Part shown: positions 13,432 to 24,009 of the stretch, one piece after another | How positions within the stretch are numbered: the first letter of the stretch is position 1 | Layout of the letters: every line of letters begins with the position of its first letter | From: Tyto alba | Taxonomy: Eukaryota; Chordata; Aves; Strigiformes; Tytonidae | Direction: 5' to 3' | Assembly (NCBI RefSeq): GCF_018691265.1 | Contig: NW_024881279.1 | Coordinates: forward strand, 7,159,243 to 7,223,242 | DNA: 64,000 bases | Notes under the pieces: generated by a model | Database searches by the model: none | Told to the model about the DNA's origin: nothing | What the model saw: only the letters and a program-made list of their open reading frames with translations | Position numbers and translations under genes: made by a program

Positions 13432-13571
13432 CCATGGTAGCTACCACCATGGAGCAGCCAGTGTGTATCTGCCCACCTGGAGAGTGAAGTCTGTGTTTCA
13501 TCGAGGATTTTGCTTCTTTGCTTACTTGCAGCAAGACTCAATTTCTTATCTTTTTGGTGGTAGAAACCACC
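13432..13571. repeat. Two neighbouring inverted repeats
   Basis: At 13432-13452 CCATGGTAG is followed by CTACCACCATGG, a near-perfect palindrome broken by one ACC insertion. At 13556-13571 GGTGG-TAGAAA-CCACC forms a 5-bp stem with a 6-nt loop. Both use GGTAG/GGTGG and CTACC/CCACC words. No function is evident. Confidence 0.45.
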
Positions 13572-14084
13572 ACTTCCATTCGCCCGTGGAGACTCCCCTA
13601 TGATTCCACTAGTGTTGCCTTCTGGATTCAGCTGTTACCCCTGCATGTTTTTCTGGTTGATGCTATCATACAGTTAAATAATTAATTTGGTTAATTATAC
13701 TTAGAAAGGGTTTCAGGGTGGAGACCTAACTGACTCATTGCAGCTGGTTTCTTGTGCAGCTCATTCTTTTCTTGAGAAATTACTTGATCTGAAGCTTAGA
13801 GGCAGCAGAGAAGGTAAAACTTCCATTTCTGATCTTTAAAATTACGATGGGAGGTTTTCACCACACATCATACATGGACCAGTCATCACTGTGGCTTTTG
13901 CGGACTTCCTAGAGCAGGCAATGTTTTATTATTCTAAGAAAAGAGAAAACACTTTGCAATAGATCCTGCTATTTGCTTGTTGCTATAAAAAGATTGGGAA
14001 GGGGAAGTGGGGAGGAATCTGTTTTAAATCCAGCTGGTACTAGCTCAGCCCTTCAGGGAAGCCCAGCGCTTAATTGCTCTCATA

Positions 14085-14262
14085 TTTCTTTGACCCAGTT
14101 AGCATTGCACAAATGCTCCTGATCACAGGACTGTCTAATCCTCTCTTGGATCCTGTTAAATTTTATCTTGTTGACATCCTGCAGCAATTAATTCCAGGAG
14201 CTGACCCTGCACAGCAAGAAGGTCTGGTGCTTTCTCTCTGAATTGTCTACTTTTCATTTTCC
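14085..14262 (-). repeat. CR1-type LINE 3' fragment, old
   Basis: The + strand reads like the antisense of the amniote CR1 3' region: gtctaatcctctcttggatc, then cctgttaaattttatcttgt and tcctgcagcaattaattcca. This is the usual order around the word cctgtggcaatgagttcc of CR1 copies. The element is therefore on the - strand. It is strongly decayed, with fuzzy ends. Confidence 0.5.
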
Positions 14263-14285
14263 ATCTGTGTACCTTTGCTCAAGCA

Positions 14286-14386
14286 AACAGGTTTGGAGCA
14301 GGGGCAGGGCTGTGCCTGGGGAGGGGGGCTGTGCCCCAGGGGCTGGGGGTGCCTCGCACCCGGCTGCACGGGGAGGGGGGACGCTG
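14286..14386 (+). other. G-rich tract, possible G-quadruplex
   Basis: Many runs of four to seven G (gggg, gaggggggc, aggggctgggggtg, ggggaggggggac) separated by short loops on the + strand. Locally GC-rich in otherwise moderate-GC DNA. Confidence 0.45.
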
Positions 14387-15440
14387 CACCATGGCTGAGC
14401 AGCTCCAGCATCACAGTGCCTTGGCCATGCTGCATGTCACCTCGTAGCACCTTGCTGAAGTGGCACTGCAGATGTTTTGGGGTGTGCTGGGGCTGAACCA
14501 GGCCTGGGGACAGCAGCAGAGCCCCAGCTGCAGCTTCTCCAGCCCATCCTCACCTCCTCTTCCTGGGCAGGAACAGAAATTTGTTTTGCCATCGCTACCA
14601 AATCACTGCTAACTGCAGTGTCAGCTGCTCAGACATCCACCTGTCCTTAAACCGGGGTCCTGAGTAGGATGTGGATGTTTCTGGATTCAAAACTGGGCAC
14701 GATCAAGCCTTTGCTTGCCCTAAAGACCAGGAATATTTTTGACTAACAGCGCTGGCTCTGCTGTGAGCAAGGACCATGCACAGGTTCCTTTGCTCTTTGT
14801 GCAAATCAACTTTAATCTGAAGCAGCCAGCTAATCTCACTAATGAGGTTTGAATGGCTCATAGGCTCAGCAAGTTGGGGACAGCCACTCTCTGTGCATTT
14901 GTGCAGCACCCAGGTGAGCAGGTGAGCAGGACCTGATGGGGCAGTTGGTGTTACTAACCCATGAAGGCCATCTGCGAGCAAACATCATAATTTTTTCTGT
15001 ACAGTTCAATGCTTCTATAGCATGACCTGAGGGAGAACATGAAGAGCCGTTTGAGCAAAGTTGGTATTTCTTGTGTAATTGCTTTGGAGCCTGGACACTT
15101 GAGATGTGGCATCTCCCTTTTCTGAAGGTGAGCCACAAGCCACGTTAGCTCCACCCAATGCTCCATCGAGTGAGTTGGAAAAATATAAAAATTGCAGGTT
15201 CTGGTATAAACCAGAAGCCATTTTCTCTCCTACATACTTGTGACCAAGGGAAAAATAACAAAACCTTCAGCTAAACTCAGCTGAGTTGTAATGTCCTATT
15301 CTGCCATCAGATGCGATGTGGCAGCCTCCCTGCTGGTTAGTTCTGCTTTCACCTTGCGTGACCACCCCACGTTGCAGAACGGAGACTTGCTGATCGCAGA
15401 GGGGAAAAGCCACTGCAAGTGGTGCGAAGTGCAGGCAGCT

Positions 15441-15469
15441 CAAACACTGTGCTTAACACACAGTGTTTG
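15441..15469. repeat. Perfect 11-bp inverted repeat (hairpin)
   Basis: CAAACACTGTG at 15441-15451 and its exact reverse complement CACAGTGTTTG at 15459-15469 are separated by a 7-nt loop. Partly complementary flanks (agct on both sides) could extend the stem. Confidence 0.6.
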
Positions 15470-16136
15470 CTAAGCTCACAGCAGGCTGATGGACTTTCAG
15501 TGAGATTAATTAAAAGCAAAGTCAAGAAGTGGCTGACAAAAGGCTAATACACACAAATAAATAAACTAATAATTTGATTTTCCTCATCATCTGCTATTAG
15601 AAATCTGTGCTTTAAATACAGCAAAAACTTACTCCCATTGCAGGCCCATTGCAAAGCACTTACAGGCCCCCTCTGATTTTAAATGGCATTTGGTCAAATA
15701 TTGTGTAGCAACTAGATGGTATTCCAAAAATGTCCAGTTTTTCATCAGCTGCTCACAATAGTCCTCGGAAATGTTGCCTCCAGGAGCATTAATTCCAGGA
15801 AGGCTACAGTTGCCAGGAATGTTATATCTGTATTTACACAATGTCTATTTTGCATCAGCTCTAGCTCATGCCAGGCAACTTTAATGATACTTGAGCATCC
15901 CAGAGCACGGGAAAAGGCCACAAGCCCAAGATGTGGTGCTTCAGGTGTCATCACTGGTGTCAGCTGTGGCCCATGTAAGTGATGCAAGCCACAAACACAC
16001 ACATGGGCTCCGGTGAGTGAGACAGAGAGCTGTGCTTAAGTGATCTGACTCTTCAAACACAAACAGAAAAGCTTTCAGCCATCATTTCAGATCTCTCTTC
16101 TGCCCATGCTTACAGCTGCAAATGCAAACCACTTTG

Positions 16137-16330
16137 CCATTAATCATGCTGATGGGACATACGAGGTTTTCATTCAAAGCTAAGGGATTCCTGCTTAGTC
16201 ACTAAATGCAGTTTAACTTCATTGTACACCATTTATCATTACTCTCCACTTAGGAAGGCTCAAAGTTAATTAAAATATGCTCTCAACGAGCAATTAGACA
16301 CAATTGCATGCACTTCAGGGCATGGGGAAA
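16137..16330. other. Candidate conserved non-coding block
   Basis: A non-repetitive AT-rich stretch dense in homeodomain/POU-like words: ccattaatcatgc, agttaattaaaatatgc, agcaattagac and acaattgcatgca. The texture resembles vertebrate enhancers, but conservation cannot be judged from one sequence. Confidence 0.25.
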
Positions 16331-19300
16331 GCCTAATGCACTATCCACAAAGCCCCTGTTTTAAGCAAAGAGACCCTGTGTTCTGCCTCAGGCTTGGGTC
16401 TGATCCCCTTGTTTAGGTCCTGTGTTTTCTCTTGGAGCTTTAAGATTGGGATTTTTTTCTTAAAACAAAAATAGCTGCTTCTATCCTAACTCCAGAGTTA
16501 GACCTTTTGAGAAACTGGTTTTGCTAACCTCAGTTCCCCACCTCCTGCAGCTACCTGTTTGCATTCAGCCCTTACATCTGCTCCAGCTTGTCTCTGGTCA
16601 TGACGATCCCTCGCTGAAAGAGACCCATTTGTGACTTATCCCTGCCTGTAACCACGTTGTACTGGCTCATATTTTAGTTTCTAATCAACATCTGTCTTCC
16701 TGGCTGTCCTGTTGGCACAGAAAGGCCCCTCTGCACTGGATGAGGAGCTTCTGAGCTGCATCTGCATTGTACGGGCCTAATCATCAGAGCCCATCAGCGA
16801 GGCTCACAGAGCCATTGCTTCCTCACCTTTGGTTCGAGCTGACTGCTATCTTTGTCACTTCAAAGACAAGCATTTGAGGTAGGAGTGGGACAGTTTTGTT
16901 ACTACCTCACCATCTCTGCTTTGTAAATTCTGGTTGTGATTTTCTGTGTCCAGATGTATTTACTGTTTGCAGCAGTAAAGGGCGGCATAATCATGCAAGC
17001 AAAATTGCACGTTAGCCTGTAGATTGCTTGTGAACTGGTTGCGAAGGCTGAGACTGAAAGCTGCCGGTGGGATTTGGATACCAATTCCCCATTCAAATTA
17101 ATCCAAATCCCTTCGGCAGTTCCAATGATCTCAATAAATGAGATTTTGCTGCCAGTGACTTTAAATGCAGAGCCTGCCATGAGATTGGCCATGGAAGCAG
17201 CACAGCTTTTATCTCACGCCGTGACCTAAATTCCTAGATAAGGTTTTCTTTCTTGTGTGGGAGGACTTCTGAACAGGCTGTGACTTCTGCAGGTTTATCC
17301 CGACTGCTGATTCCTCTGCTGCTGTTTCGTATAGAGGAAAACACAGGGTGGAGCATTTCGCAATAGCCCCAGATGTACATCCATGGGGGCAGAATGGTCG
17401 CAGAAGTGGGGCAACAGGGAGAAAAGTGTCCTGTCACCCCCTCCACATGCATTCCACTTCTTTTCCTCTGGTAGGACTGGTGGGGGAGCACCGGGGCTGC
17501 TACAGCAACCGACACCAGCAGCAATGGGGCGAAAGGGCTGCCCCACACGCTGGCTCCTCACCGAGCCGGCCCAAAGCACATCCCTGGGAGGTAAATGATT
17601 TTGTATGGCTGCAGAGCTGCCATATCACGGGAACTGTTGCAGTATTTAATTGCCCACCGATTTCATGGGGGCCAATGTGCTTGTTTCCAACAGAGGCAAT
17701 GGTGAAGGAGGTGAGGGCTGTGCTTTTCAGAACAGGATTTACCTGAACCTGAAGGGTGGCTGAAGAAACAACCCTCCCTATCTTCTGTCTCTGTCCTATG
17801 AAAACCAGGTTTCCTTTTCTCACCCCCATCACAGACTTTACTGCACAGGCAGAATCCCCTCAGCCCAGCGCCCCCAGCACCCCACTCCGGCTGGGAGCTG
17901 CCCCCCTTGCAGGCACCACCGACTCCGTGTTTCCCTCCTCTCACCCTGCTGCCTTGTCACTCCTGTGACCCTAATTTTCCCCGTGCCTCTGTTTGTCCCC
18001 ATCTTTCCTGCATCCCAGCAGCTTTGGCTTCTCTCACAAAACACAGTTGCTTGAGTAGAACCTCAGTTTTCACTAATGAAAAAGAATGCTGCAGAAAAAG
18101 CCAGTTCACTCCAAAGCTTCGTTCCTCCAAGCCCTGCTGCACCTAACAGTGAACACCTAGTGCTCCACGGGCACGTCACAGCCTGCTGCTGAGCAAACCT
18201 GGAATCACTGCTGTGTTCACAAATGCCCCCCGGCACTGGGCCCAGCCCTGCCATTCACCCCAACCCCACAGACCACAGCACTGCTCCCTGTCCTGCATAA
18301 GAGGAATTGGGGGCTTTTCCTAGGGTGTCCTGAGTTGCAGCTCTAACCTGTTCCTGCACCTCTTTGCTCTGGATATTGCAATATTTGTAGAGCCAGGAGC
18401 AGCAGGAATGGCTGAGCTGTGAGCCCTGTGGCTGGGCTCTCCTCTGGACACAGCATATAGGTGCTCCAGTCCCTTGCAAGCTTTCAGTCTTTAGGGAGCT
18501 CTGCTGGAAAAGTTGATGGGTTTCAGGGTTTTAGAGTTTCGCAGGATTATGTGGGAGCTGAGAAGGAGCCACAGCATTGGGCATCTGCTGCCAGAGGGGT
18601 GAGGTGTGAAGGCCATTTTGTGCCTCTGCCACAAGAATGAGTATTTTAGCTACAGCGCTTGTCCAAGGGGGACCTGCTGATGCACAGCTTGGCTGGTTTT
18701 AAGGGAAGCAATTTCCTGGGTCCTGGGCATGGAGGGCCTGACCCTGACAAAGCAGAAAAGCTTTGCAAGACATTGACTGTATGGGGAAAGATCCTGGGAG
18801 CTGTCTCAGTTGATGACCTGGTGGGATGAGAAGGTGTTTGGGTGCAAGTCACAAACCCACGTGCTGTGGCCCAGCCCTGCCGTGAAAATAATCACCCATG
18901 GTTCTGCAGTAATGGAAACAGCAACTTGATGCAATGATTTTATTTGCTTCTTCTGACAAAAGCAGTGATACATGCAGTTGGCACAAGACTTGCTAGGCAT
19001 TAATGTCATAAATATTCACATGGAGAGAAATTAAAACGTCAGCAGGGCAATGAGGACAAGCATCACTTAAATCCCAGTGTTAACCTGAGAAGGAAGGGAA
19101 AAATGTGGAGGAGGCAGAGTGGGCTAGCACCTCCCCGACTCAGCTCTCTCCATCAGCTCTAATAAATGCTGGAGCCACTTTCACTTTTGTTCTTGATGTG
19201 TGGTTAGTTCAAAAAAGAAGATGAGAAGCAATTCAGCTCCATAGTGCTAATGAGTTTCAACAGGAGAAAAAATATTTGAGGTAAGAGGTGTGAGAATGAG

Positions 19301-19989
19301 AAGCTCAAATATGCTCACCTTTTGATCCTCGAGTGTATTTACACTCATGTTGGTACTAAGTAGAAGTTGCCTTCTGATTTAATCTGCTCAGGGGGTGGTT
19401 TGGAAATCACTTGTGAGCATTTTTATAATTGCAGCTTTCCAATGGTATTTCCCATCTTAGCTGCTGTTGAACAAACAGCCTGGTCCCTCTGCTTTCTTCT
19501 GTGACAAAAAGATTTATTCATAGTAGTAGGAGTGATAATTAAGCTAGTATTGCTTTGCAGTTTTCTCACCTACTTCTCTTGGCTGGCTCCGGAGAGTGCT
19601 GTACCAGACACAGGTACGTGAGGTTGCTCTGACTGGAGGGGGAAGCGCCGATGAGAGACAGTTTCTCTGGATGGAGATGTCTCCACGCAGCAGCAAGGGA
19701 TGACCTGGGTGCATGCTCACCACACCGTGCCAGGACCTTACAGCGGTGTGGGAATGTTTCTCTTCCTACAGACATCCCACGTAGCACTAACATCAGCTGA
19801 ATTGGTTTAGATATGTTATGTGCTGGATGGTTGTACCATGCACTCAGGCTGTGTTTTTCACCAGGTGAAGCACGGTCAGGTAAGTGAGCATACAGAAGCA
19901 CAGATAGGAAACCCAGAAATTATTATTTTACATTCAAGTTCTGTGACCACCAGCCCAGCATCCCCAGGGGGCCCCTCAGCCAAAGCTGC

Positions 19990-20120
19990 TCTTGTCGTGC
20001 CGCTGAGGCTGCAGAGCTGCGTGCGAGCTCGTGGGGCTCCTGCACCCGCACAGCGAACTGCGGGTGCCCGCGGCGTGCAGCCCGGCTGGTGCGGGTGTGA
20101 CGGCAGAGACCAGCGTGATG
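19990..20120. other. Small CpG-rich cluster with a GC stem
   Basis: Dense CpG over about 130 bp in CpG-poor surroundings. Inside it GCACCCGCA (20042-20050) and TGCGGGTGC (20059-20067) form a perfect 9-bp inverted repeat with an 8-nt loop. It is too short for a standard CpG island. Confidence 0.4.
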
Positions 20121-20303
20121 CCTGGTGTTTCACAGCTGGCATCACAGGTTGTTACAGCTCCAGGACAGTGCAGCATGGCAATGCCCACCCAGGGCTCCTA
20201 GCTCTCCTCCTGCCAAGGGTAAATCAAGGAGTAAAGGTAACAGGGTTGTGCCAGGGTAAGCAACAGAAAAATCCCCAACCAGCAGAGATGTAAAATTCTC
20301 CAT

Positions 20304-20317
20304 GTTGCCCTCTAGTA
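20304..20317 (-). promoter_or_regulatory. CTCF-like motif, - orientation
   Basis: On the - strand the site reads TACTAGAGGGCAAC, close to the CTCF core CCACYAGRGGGCGC. It lies about 0.6 kb beyond the stop codon of the unrecognised - strand gene. Confidence 0.35.
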
Positions 20318-20894
20318 AATCCTTATCAAAGACTTCTTATTTTTTAAAAATATTTCTTTATGCTACTGCACTAACAGGTGACCAGTGGTATTCTGGTGTT
20401 GAGGCAGTGATCTATAATGGGTCTCCTAGCAAATGTCTATGTCAGAGAGAGCGCATTCAGTACTGTCCAAGCATCGATCAAAATGTTCCTTTCAGAATAA
20501 CTGTACCCAAGTGTGAGCAACATCTGGCTGTTTGGTATTTGCTGGAAAACATCAGTAGTTTGATGTTCCCACAGGCCACTTCTTCTCCAGAACACATGGG
20601 GCTTGTACTCTCGCCAGCTTTTCTTCATGCTCAGGGCAGTTCTAGGCAATAGCTGGGGGGAGATGCTTTATGAACTGTTGCCTTTCCAAAATGAGAATTA
20701 ATTGCTGTTTCCTTAGTGGATGAGACTCTGAATTGTCCCTTTGCCCACTGATGAGGGATACGATGGGTCACAAAAGTCTGCCTCACTTGCATGCACATTC
20801 AAGCCATGTTGTCTGTGTAAGGACTCCAGGGAGAGCTTCTAGAGCACAGGGTGGTTCTATCTTGTGAATAAAATGATTCTGAGCATCTACTTTT

Positions 20895-21887
20895 TCACAC
20901 TTCAGCAATGGCTGGGAGCAAACAAGCTTTTACCTTTGCTTCTTTCCAGATGCATCTGTGCTCTGAAATCCAGTTGTGGATCATGGCTTTTTTAGGTACC
21001 TGGAAACACTTGGAGTATCTCTGCTTAGTGGAGACATCACCCATTACATTTTTGTCACAGTGAGAATTTTGTCTCCCTTCTTTTGCATCGGTGCCTGCTG
21101 TACTGAACAAATAAGTCTGCCTTCTTACAGAGCAGTGCAAGACTGGGTTTCCTACCAGCTTCCCTCTGGCTGAGGATGGTGATAGCTCTTCACTATTAAT
21201 GAATGTGGGGCCGTTTCCTTTCTGACTGTGGTTACTTCCTAAAACTGTTCCCTCATCTCTTCTGAGATACTTCAGCTCTGAGCAGACTGCATCTTTCTGC
21301 ACCAATCTTGGGGAGGGAAGCCTTGGAAAACTGAACACTTGTGGAAAATTGGGTTTCCCTGTGGCTTTTTCTTTCATGGTTGAGGGATGAAGTTCACTGT
21401 TTGGGGCAGAAGAGTTGCACCATGAGTAATCAGTGTTGGAGCTTTTACCATACAAAGAAGCTTTGGAGGAGCAGAGCTTTCCTGCACGGGTGTAAATCTG
21501 TGCCAGGGGGTCTTCTCTGGACCAAAAGTCAGCTTCTGTAGGAATGACTTTTCCCAGCGGCACCATATTTGAGATGAAATTGGTCAGTTTACATTTTGAC
21601 ATTTCCTGCTGTGTCCCACCAAGGGATGGACACCATGACATGTCTTCAGGGGTCTTCAGGGTCTTTCTGTCCTGAGCTTTATGGCTATTTTCAGGAAGGC
21701 CCGGGAAGGTGGGTCTGGCAAGATGGCAGATGGATTGAATGTAATCATCGCTGGTGTATGAGTCTGGGCTGGCTGCAGTGCTTCCAGTGCATTTCGGGTT
21801 GCTCGTTGAATCTTCCATTGCTTCCTCGTGGGTTTCGCATATGGTTGGGAGAGGCTTTGAAAGACTCAATCTTATCCGGGGTGCCAT
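20895..21887 (-). CDS. Unrecognised protein, 330 aa, single coding exon
   Basis: I do not recognise this protein. The frame runs from ATG (21887-21885) to TGA (20897-20895) and is the longest in the window. An AG acceptor with a pyrimidine-rich tract (tggtctgttctttgcag) ends at 21890, two bases before the ATG, whose context GCTATGG is favourable. An upstream in-frame ATG at 21920 lies in the presumed intron. The protein starts MAPRIRLSLSKPLPT, is rich in Ser, Thr, Lys and Pro, and looks mostly disordered; I see no signal peptide or membrane segment. More ordered-looking parts are SDDYIQSICHLARPTFP, EADFWSREDPLAQIYTRAGK and the last 30 residues, which include HNWISEHRCIWKEAKV and end LLPAIAEV. 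A CpG-rich promoter and 5' exon lie upstream. A chance frame is possible but unlikely given length and splice context. Confidence 0.62.
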   Translation of the reverse strand: MAPRIRLSLSKPLPTICETHEEAMEDSTSNPKCTGSTAASPDSYTSDDYIQSICHLARPTFPGLPENSHKAQDRKTLKTPEDMSWCPSLGGTQQEMSKCKLTNFISNMVPLGKVIPTEADFWSREDPLAQIYTRAGKLCSSKASLYGKSSNTDYSWCNSSAPNSELHPSTMKEKATGKPNFPQVFSFPRLPSPRLVQKDAVCSELKYLRRDEGTVLGSNHSQKGNGPTFINSEELSPSSARGKLVGNPVLHCSVRRQTYLFSTAGTDAKEGRQNSHCDKNVMGDVSTKQRYSKCFQVPKKAMIHNWISEHRCIWKEAKVKACLLPAIAEV

Positions 21888-21889
21888 AG

Positions 21890-23604
21890 CTGCAAAGAAC
21901 AGACCAGACATGATCAGCATGTGAAAGCCAGGTGTGGTAAAAAAATTCTGGGCCTGTTTCTGTAAAGCCTACGCTACCTGAACCACCCAATATTTTCTTG
22001 TGACAAATAGTGGTGTTTACAGAAACTGCATTTTAAAAGTTTGCTGGCAGTACTTTTATACCCATGGCTTCATAAAGAGCCCATATATAGAAAAGAAGCC
22101 AAGTGATTAAATCCAGTAGAAAATAAAAGGTTGAGTAAAGAGATCAACAACAGTGCTCCCTTCTGAAGCAATGTCAGGGTCAGGAGCTGAAGCGGTGCAG
22201 TGCGGGAGCACTGCCCGGGTTGTAGCAGCAAGGGACAAACTACACTGCTTATTGAATACTCCGCTGGTCTGTTCACTGTAACAGGGCTCTGTTGTGTCCC
22301 AACAGGCAAGAGCTGATCTCAACAGGACAGGAGCCAACCTACACCTGTGGGGAGCATCATGTAGATAAAGTGACATTGCAGCTGATCTATTCTATAAACT
22401 GTAGGTGATAATGTACAAACATGTTCATTTTTGTCTCTGCCAGTGGTTCATAAATGTAGTTATGGAGTTGTAGATCCTTCTCTGAATGCGTACGTAGAGT
22501 CAAAGGGCTTTAATTCATGTCTTTTATATTCAAATAGTTATCCTCAGCTCTTTTTAGGATGGATTTCCATCAGATTGCTCCCACTACAGTCAGGTAAAAC
22601 TTTTTTACAAATATTTTGTGTTGCAGTGTTTTCTAACTGTACTGATATTTTTTTTTTTCTCAAAATACTCTCCCCTGTGCTTTGCTTATCTCCCATTCTG
22701 GTAGAAATGACCACATAGCCTAGGTCCTTTTTTTTTTTTTTTTTCCACTGTCCCCACTGCAATGGAATTTATTTGTGAATAATCTGCCAACACAATATAG
22801 CTTTGTTTTGTTGATTAAACACAAAAGTGCTTTATTAGCTATGTTAATGCCTTGCTGGAAATAAATATGGCTTTGTTGACCCTCCCTGAAAAGCTGCAGA
22901 TCACATATGGAGCACAAGTGAGCAGCTCATTCCAAGCCCAGGGTAGAGCACATGGGGTATCCATCCCTCCCTGAGTTACTGCTGGCTCTTACTGGTTTTC
23001 ATCTCAGGTAGTGCTGGTAAAGTCAGCCAAGCTGGGATTTGTTGATCTGAGAGGAGATGCTTGTTTTAAACCATATGGCCTTTTTGTTTCCCTTCCTTTT
23101 TTCGGTCTCTGCCATTCTTCTCACTTCTTTAGGCAGTAGGGAGGTGGCCTGCTCCTCCACCCTTCCTCCCACCGCCTACCCTAGCTCGGCAGGGTCAGGA
23201 TCTGGGCCTGCTCCCACCCCGGCCTGGCGGCCGGATGCTTCAGCTAACGGGCACGGGCATGTCGTCTTAACTTACGGTAGCGCTAATCATTAACCAAGTC
23301 CTGTCAACATGCCCTTCCTCCAGAGGGAAGATAAATTACCCATTTACAGTAGAACCCTTCTGATGGGATGGATCGGTCCCAGCCCGGCGGCGATCCCCTT
23401 CGCCCCGGGCACAGCCCCGCTCCATGCCGAGGTCACCTTCCCACCCGCCCGCAGCCCCCCGAGAGCACAACCCCCCCCTGCCCTGCGGCTTCCCCTCCCG
23501 GCCACGCCGGGAGCATCACCGCTGCGGCCACCCCGGGTCCTTCCCAGTGACACCCCAGACGCAGCCCATGTCAGACCCCGGCTTTTGGGCCGCCCTCCCC
23601 TTAC
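21890..23604 (-). other. Predicted intron of the unrecognised gene
   Basis: GTAAGG to TTTGCAG, 1,715 bp. It contains poly-T near 22649 and 22729-22744 (+ strand). I see no further exon, though alternative 5' exons cannot be excluded. Confidence 0.4.
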
Positions 23605-23758
23605 CTGCGCTGCTGCCTGGTGCGGAGGGACGGGCGGCTCTCAGCTCCCCAGGCTCCCACGTCGCTCCCCGGCTCTGTCCCTCCCTGTTTTCAGTGCAGA
23701 ATATGTGCTGTCTAAAACTAAACCGTGCATTGGGCTCCCTGCCTCCAGTCAGCTGATT
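23605..23758 (-). other. Predicted non-coding first exon of the unrecognised gene
   Basis: On the - strand the sequence gcgcag is followed by gtaaggg, a consensus donor; the exon's last base is 23605 and the intron starts at 23604. The exon is CpG-rich and about 30 bp downstream of a TATA-like element, which sets its start at about 23,758. Splicing to the acceptor at 21890 removes about 1.7 kb and places the ATG two bases into exon 2. A short upstream frame of about 29 codons starts at 23726 (MHGLVLDSTY) and stops within the exon. The model is predicted from sequence signals only. Confidence 0.45.
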
Positions 23759-23783
23759 TGGCTGCCTGTTTCATTGCTGTTGC

Positions 23784-23791
23784 TAAATATA
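23784..23791 (-). promoter_or_regulatory. TATA-like element
   Basis: TATATTTA on the - strand within ggctatatttagc, about 30 bp upstream of the predicted first exon of the - strand gene and inside the CpG-rich region. Confidence 0.35.
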
Positions 23792-24009
23792 GCCCGCTGT
23801 CTGCCTGCCCTGCCCCAGAGCCCGCATCTGACACACGCCGCATAGCATCGGGACAGCAAAGGGGCACCAGGGAGGCAGGGCCACCCTGTCCCCAATGGGA
23901 CAGTCCACGACAAATCCCCACTGCTCAACTGCATTGTCGTATTTCCCCGGGGGAAAAGAGAGCACGGCGCCGTGGTCGTGCCCCTGCTCTGAGTTGGGGG
24001 TGTGAAAAG

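Larger units (their letters stand above)
8100..20890. other. Intergenic region, left part
   Basis: About 12.8 kb between the CNOT6 3' region and the unrecognised - strand gene. I find no convincing coding exon. Contents noted separately: CTCF-like motifs (8890, 20304), an MIR-like fragment (about 11,980), a CR1 fragment (about 14,085), a G-rich tract (14,286), a perfect hairpin (15,441), a conserved-looking AT-rich block (16,137) and a small CpG cluster (19,995). Poly-T near 8418 and poly-A near 12,598 are simple repeats. Confidence 0.6.

Noticed and set aside
17234..17548. Possible signal peptide on the - strand (MWGSPFAPLLLVSVAVAAPV)
   Set aside because: The frame is short, overlaps three other frames and has no downstream domain or exon.
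19820..20293. 157-codon + strand frame
   Set aside because: It passes through the GC-rich CpG cluster, has no recognisable domain and no promoter or splice context.
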